From: Pararge aegeria
Taxonomy: Eukaryota > Arthropoda > Insecta > Lepidoptera > Nymphalidae
Reading direction: 5' to 3'
Assembly: GCF_905163445.1 (NCBI RefSeq)
Contig: NC_053187.1
Coordinates: 6,572,001-6,636,000 of the forward strand
Length of the DNA stretch: 64,000 nucleotides
Positions within the stretch are counted from its first letter, which is position 1; every line of letters begins with the position of its first letter. Position numbers and translations under genes: made by a program. Shown here one piece after another: positions 57,101 to 63,100 of the stretch. The notes below the pieces were generated by a model. It was not told the DNA's origin, made no database searches, and saw only the letters and a list, made by a program, of their open reading frames with translations.

Positions 57101-60100
57101 AACTACTGAACCGATCTTCATGAAACTTTTTATGCATATTCTTGGAGGTATTAGAAGTAATATAGGATACTTTTTATGCCAACATTAAGCTCGGTTCCTT
57201 TGGGAGAGGGGATGAAAGTGTTTGACGATTTAACACCATAACTCCGACAAATTATAACCGATTTAAAGAATTATTATTGACTCCTTTTAGTCGTAGTACT
57301 GTCCCCCAGTCCCCCAGTCTGGTAGGACTGGGGCAACAAACACTAATAAGGATATAACATAAAGGGTACAGTTTTCGGCATGACGTCGACAAAATACTTT
57401 GCAAGGTTCGCTGAATCATGTCCATCAAGTAATCTCAATGCAATCAGACGAAGAAAAAAAACTATGAAAATAAATTAATGCTTATTAGAAGACCCATAAA
57501 GAGGCAAGCAAATAGAAAAATATCTAGACACGTTCCCGCAAAATGTCTCATTCATTATTTTCTTGCCATGTGAATTAATGTTCTTTACCCGTCTGTAGTA
57601 CATAATAGCGGAATTAGTGACAAGTCACATCCATTTATTTAAGCGGATCGTTTATTTGAAACAAGCAGCATTGTCTAAAGTCTACAGCGTGAATTATTAA
57701 AGTTAAGAATGAAAAAAACGAGAAGGCCAGCTGGCACTAATGCCCGTTTTTACTTAACCTAAGAATCGCCTCAATCGAATGCCTAATGGTTTAAGTGGTT
57801 CCTACGGAAATAAAACGTTTCGCGAACTCTTATGTGATGTGTAACAGCGCTAGGCGCCGTCTAAAGTTACGAATCCGATTCGGCGGCTCGTAAATTTAGG
57901 GGACTCGTAAACTGAAACTGACAGAAGAAAAAAATATAAATTCGGTTTTCTGTAATAACCTTAAACGAAAAATTAATACAATACAGGCACATAATACGAA
58001 ACATCGTGGCAAGAACAACAGCCAAGTTAGGCTATATGAGTTGCCTAGTGTAAGTCGATTGGTGAAAGGTATTATGTATGCCAGTTTCAATACAAAAAAT
58101 AAATTTTGATTTCTGAATTTTCTCTTGTCTAGTCTGGTGGGAGGCCCCAGCCTCGGCTACCACCCGCTCTAATACCAAGATCTGGTACCAAGCGATTCCG
58201 ATAAACATCAGTATCAGCATACAGATTTTTACAAAGCAGATCATTAGTGTCAATTGCAAGAATCTGAGCTTTGACGTTTTTCAACTACCCCGATCATAAT
58301 CTATAATTAATTACCTGTCGGTACGTTCATCTTTAGAAAGTAGATTACTTTCATCAAACGCTTTTTTGTTAAAAGATCTGAATTTTTAAACTTCTTACGG
58401 ATATTAAACTCAGCTCAGGTAATTAAAACTTTGCAGAATTACTTTGTACCTAATCTGCGCTACGGAATTTTGATGAAAATCAATCACAAGCTGTCAAAGT
58501 TGGGCCTGCGTTCGCAGTTGAAGCCACATCAAAGAGCTATTACTGTTTATCTCAAACGCGAGAGAATAAGTAAAAGACTTTCGCAAAAATTTATACGGAT
58601 CTCGATTGGGGCATCCATATGAGTAGTAGTACATATTATTACACCCGTAATCTAGCACATTATGAGCTACTCACATCGTGCTTTCGAATGCGCAGAATAA
58701 ATTTCATTGATCTGATTAATTAGAAGATTGCGGCGAGGTCATTTCACTGTTTAGTCTAATCAATACCCTGTATGATATATGAACGTTTGCAAGCGTATTA
58801 CTTAATAACTTCAATCTTTAATACAGTTTAGTTCAACATTTTAGAATTTAACAATCAGTATTTTATCATAATGTTGTGTGTGACAAAGTCGTACCAGAGA
58901 CAACTAAACAAGCGACGACGAAGTGTGTCAAAAATGCACACGCATTTATATCAAAATACCCACCGGCAAAATGTGAACTTTAGCTGTGAATCAAATATAA
59001 TTTTAATTATTTCTTGAAAACTATTTATTAATTAAAAAAGAGTTATAAGCACATTTGTTAAAATTCTAATTAATTTATTAAAATATTTGGCATATATCAA
59101 AATATAGTTATCCAAAGTTTATTTATTTACCTACCTAATAAACATACTGTAAATAGTTTAAACTCATTGCAGTGGTTAAAAATTACCTTCAGAATAATTT
59201 AAATATAAACTTCTGAATTAAAAAAGAAATACCGCCTTTAAGGAATAAGACAAGCTTTCAGCGCACCCAGACGTCATTGAAATGATTGTCAATTTCCTGA
59301 ACGGTCTCGTAAATTCCGAAAGATATGGTTATCGCGTTCTGAAGCCGTTCTGTTGCCGTAGTTGCCTCTTCGGTTTAATGAAAGCTCCGCCCCATACTCC
59401 GAAGTAAAACTTTAACGAAGAGCTGAAAAGAATAACTGAGGCAAAGGCACTTTTTATTTGCTATCCGGTGAAAGCAACTACGACGAATAAACCCAATTCA
59501 TTATACAGAATTGGCTGTATTCATATCGGAGATTTTCATTTCAAGATCTACATTCGACTATTTAGTAACTAGATAGTAGGTACTTAGACGAAGTATTGCA
59601 TGCCAATTTGTATTCGTAACTAACGCAAAGAAATGCAGTTGGTATTTAGGTACCTACCGCTATTTGTTGCAGAATTTATTCTGCATGGGAAAACACTTTT
59701 ACTGCAGTATATTGTGACGATTTACTTAAAAATTCTGTTTGGTGTTAAGTTGAATGTTGCTCGGATTCTCGAAACTTTTCAGATTTGACAAGAATTTAAT
59801 ATTTTTTTTCAATAAAGTGTAAAATGTTTTAGATGTTTTGCGAAACAACAATCGAAAAGTTTTAATGTGCGCGTTTAACAAGCAATTAAAAAAGAAAATC
59901 TCCGTAAAATTTCCCAATAAACGGCTTTAAAACAAAAGCCTTTAAAATCATCCGATTTATAAGAACCGAAGTTAGCAAAGCAGCTTCCATTAATTAGGCG
60001 GAACACAAGTTTCGCTATAAATTTACGGGATCCGGCGAATCTTGCCGCCCTTGCCGCTCATCGTAGCGGTGTAAATTTTAGCCGATAAAATAAAATATTA

Positions 60101-63100
60101 CCGCCCTGGCTACACGACATCCGCCCTAATTACATAAAATCACGTTATAAATTACTCTGAAATATTCGCCTCCTCGTTCTAATTTAGAAGTGAAACGCTG
60201 CCAAACAAAGGGCCTCAAGGACGCTCGGGCACAAAGTTAAACGCTTTTAATTCTTTTGCGCAGCAATTTCCGGCTTTAACGGCTAATTTTATGCGCAATA
60301 AATCTTTTTCGATACTTGAAAAAAAGTGCCGACACATTTAATTTTACTCCGTGTGTGCCAATCGAGAACTTCTGGTCAATGATCAAAGGATACGACCATG
60401 ACGTAGGTTAAAAAGACATCATCCATTAAACGAGTAGAAGAGCACAAGAGAGGCTAGCCAGTTTTCCGAAACTGAAAGCAAATATTATATTTAAATATAT
60501 TATAACAAGATTGAAAGGATTTACCGGCTGTCACGCGATCCAACAATGAAACGAAGGGAAGTCCACAACTGTCAAAGCGGCACTATTCAGTAACTTTATA
60601 CAAAACTAGAGGGGTGTTTTGAAATTTCGTGGACAATAATCCAACCACGGCGCAGCGTGTTAATTCATTTTTCAAGTTATTTCTTAATTTTGAAAACATT
60701 TAACAACGCATTAAGTTACGAGAATTAATATTTATTAGTATACTCTTAGTTAATTTGGATGGTATCGAGTTCGAGTTGCGATTAAGTTCCGTATAGTTTG
60801 CTTGGTTGCAAACTGCCAAAATTCGTGGCGATATGACGGTATAACTTAAACCATAAAGTTAACTAAGAGACCCTCACTTGTAGTTCAATGACGTAACAAA
60901 GAGTTATTATATAGTTTTAAAAAAGTAATTTAGTAACGAACTTGAATGTTACGCAATTTATTGCTCCAATTTAAATTTAAAAAAAAAATTGTTAAATGCA
61001 GAAATTAGATAAAATAAAATTAATTCATTCTTTGAACAATAACATTTTACTCACTCGTATATAAACGGTGTTCACTGTAAAAGTTAAAATTTTATGAGGC
61101 CATCTCGGAAATTTATAAAAAAAATAAGCAAGTTAGAAAAAAATGAACTATCAGCCAAACAAGAAACATGTAGTAATGGCCATAAGCCGTAAAATATATA
61201 AGATGGCCTAGGATGGAACTTGTCTAATGTACAATCAATGAATCCAATAGTCTCAGAAAACTATTGCAGTGGTTCCTTGTGAAATTAAGCCGTAAATGCA
61301 CTTCTGTGTACACAGAAGTGCATACGATATGCAAAAAACCATATCAAATTCAGTTCATTTGGTTTGCACTACTCTTCCTCAGATAGGAACACGCAAAATA
61401 GGTATCATGATCGTCTTGCTGCGACTGGAGTTAATTAAACAGAATTGAGATACTATTGATTTCCTATAAATGTCCAACTTCTGGACAAAGATAGGCTCTT
61501 TAATTGGAAAGATAAACGCAAATCAATCAATCCGAGGTTTCGACTTTTGGGATTTCTAAAGTATATACTTTTTATAAAGAAGATTCAAAGGAATGTTTTG
61601 CAACATTTTGGTTGAAACGTTACACTAACTATCATGCAATGCCGAAAATAATAGCAGTACAATAACTAATACATACTAAAATACTCTATAATTCGGTATA
61701 TCGTTTAACTATTGCACAAATTTGCATTGACTGCGGTGAGCCAGCATTACTATCTAATGAAGCACAAATTTGAAATAAGCAAGATTAGTTATGACTACCG
61801 TAATGCCCAGTGAAATGTGTGCTGACTAATGTACTCGACATCAAAACGCCGAACGCATTAAATTGCTGTAAATGCGGTTTAAACTAAAATTACATAGTAA
61901 CACACACAATGGATACAATAGCTCACTAATCCCGATACAGTGTGAGGTGACCGAGCGCGATAATTTCATATTATTAATTTTCCCAACAGCACCATGTTTG
62001 CTCCCGATAGTTAGCAAGTAAATTGGATTTTGTGCGAATGGCGCGATATTTCGGCTAGAGTAATTAATTATGTTCGAGCATGTTTCACGACGTTTTAATT
62101 TTAAATTTAATAACGAATGCATGAATTATATTAAAAACGACGCATGTGTCAATGAAAAATTAAAACGCATACTCTCGCGTTTCTGACGTAGTAAATTTTC
62201 TGCCGCATTGTCGTACCAGGGAATATTTTGCAGAAATAGTTCGCGACGAAGCAGTGTACGGAATAATTAATGCATAGTCGATATTTGCGTGCGCTGGTTC
62301 ATTATAACAAACCAGTTTACTTCCTAAGTAAGCATAGTGTCATCTATTGAGTACAAACATTTCTCGTAATGTGGTACCGTGGAACCATTTACTTTTGACA
62401 TCAATGCAATGGTGTGATATTTCGGCCAGAATAATTGATAGCGTTCGAGCATTTTTCAAGAAGTTTTAATTTTCATTTTAACTAGTAACGAATCCATAAA
62501 GTAGTAGCATATTAAATCAATAGCTTGAAGTAAATTCAAAAAGATCATGTGTCAATAAAAAATGAAAACGCATACTCTTGCGTTTTTGTCGTAGTAAATT
62601 TTCCGCCGCATTGTCGTACAAGTGAATATTTTGTAGAAATAGTTCGCGACGAAGCGGTGTACGGAATAATTAATGCATCGTTGATATTTGCGTGCGCTAA
62701 TTCATTATAACAACATAGTTACTGAACACGTAAATACGTGATCTATTGAGTAAAACTATGCATAGTTACGATTGTGTGTAACCATTTATTTCGAACAATA
62801 ATACCATTACTCTCTCTGACGTCTTATTTCACCTTGAATCCACACTCTCTACCAGATGACACGAGGCTACACAAATGCGCGAGTAGCAAACCCTGTCCTT
62901 CTCTCGCCTCACCCCGGTGTCGATTTTTCAATGGTAGTAAAGCGGCGGGGGTTTTAAATAAAGGGAGAGTGTGAATAAACTAAGATTCGTGCAGCCTTCG
63001 CTCATCGCGTCCCGTGAGGTTCTTCGCGAGGCGTGCTCTCGTGGAAATGTAGCATTATTCTTATTCAAAGAACGCAGTAGATTTATTCGATCATTAGCAA

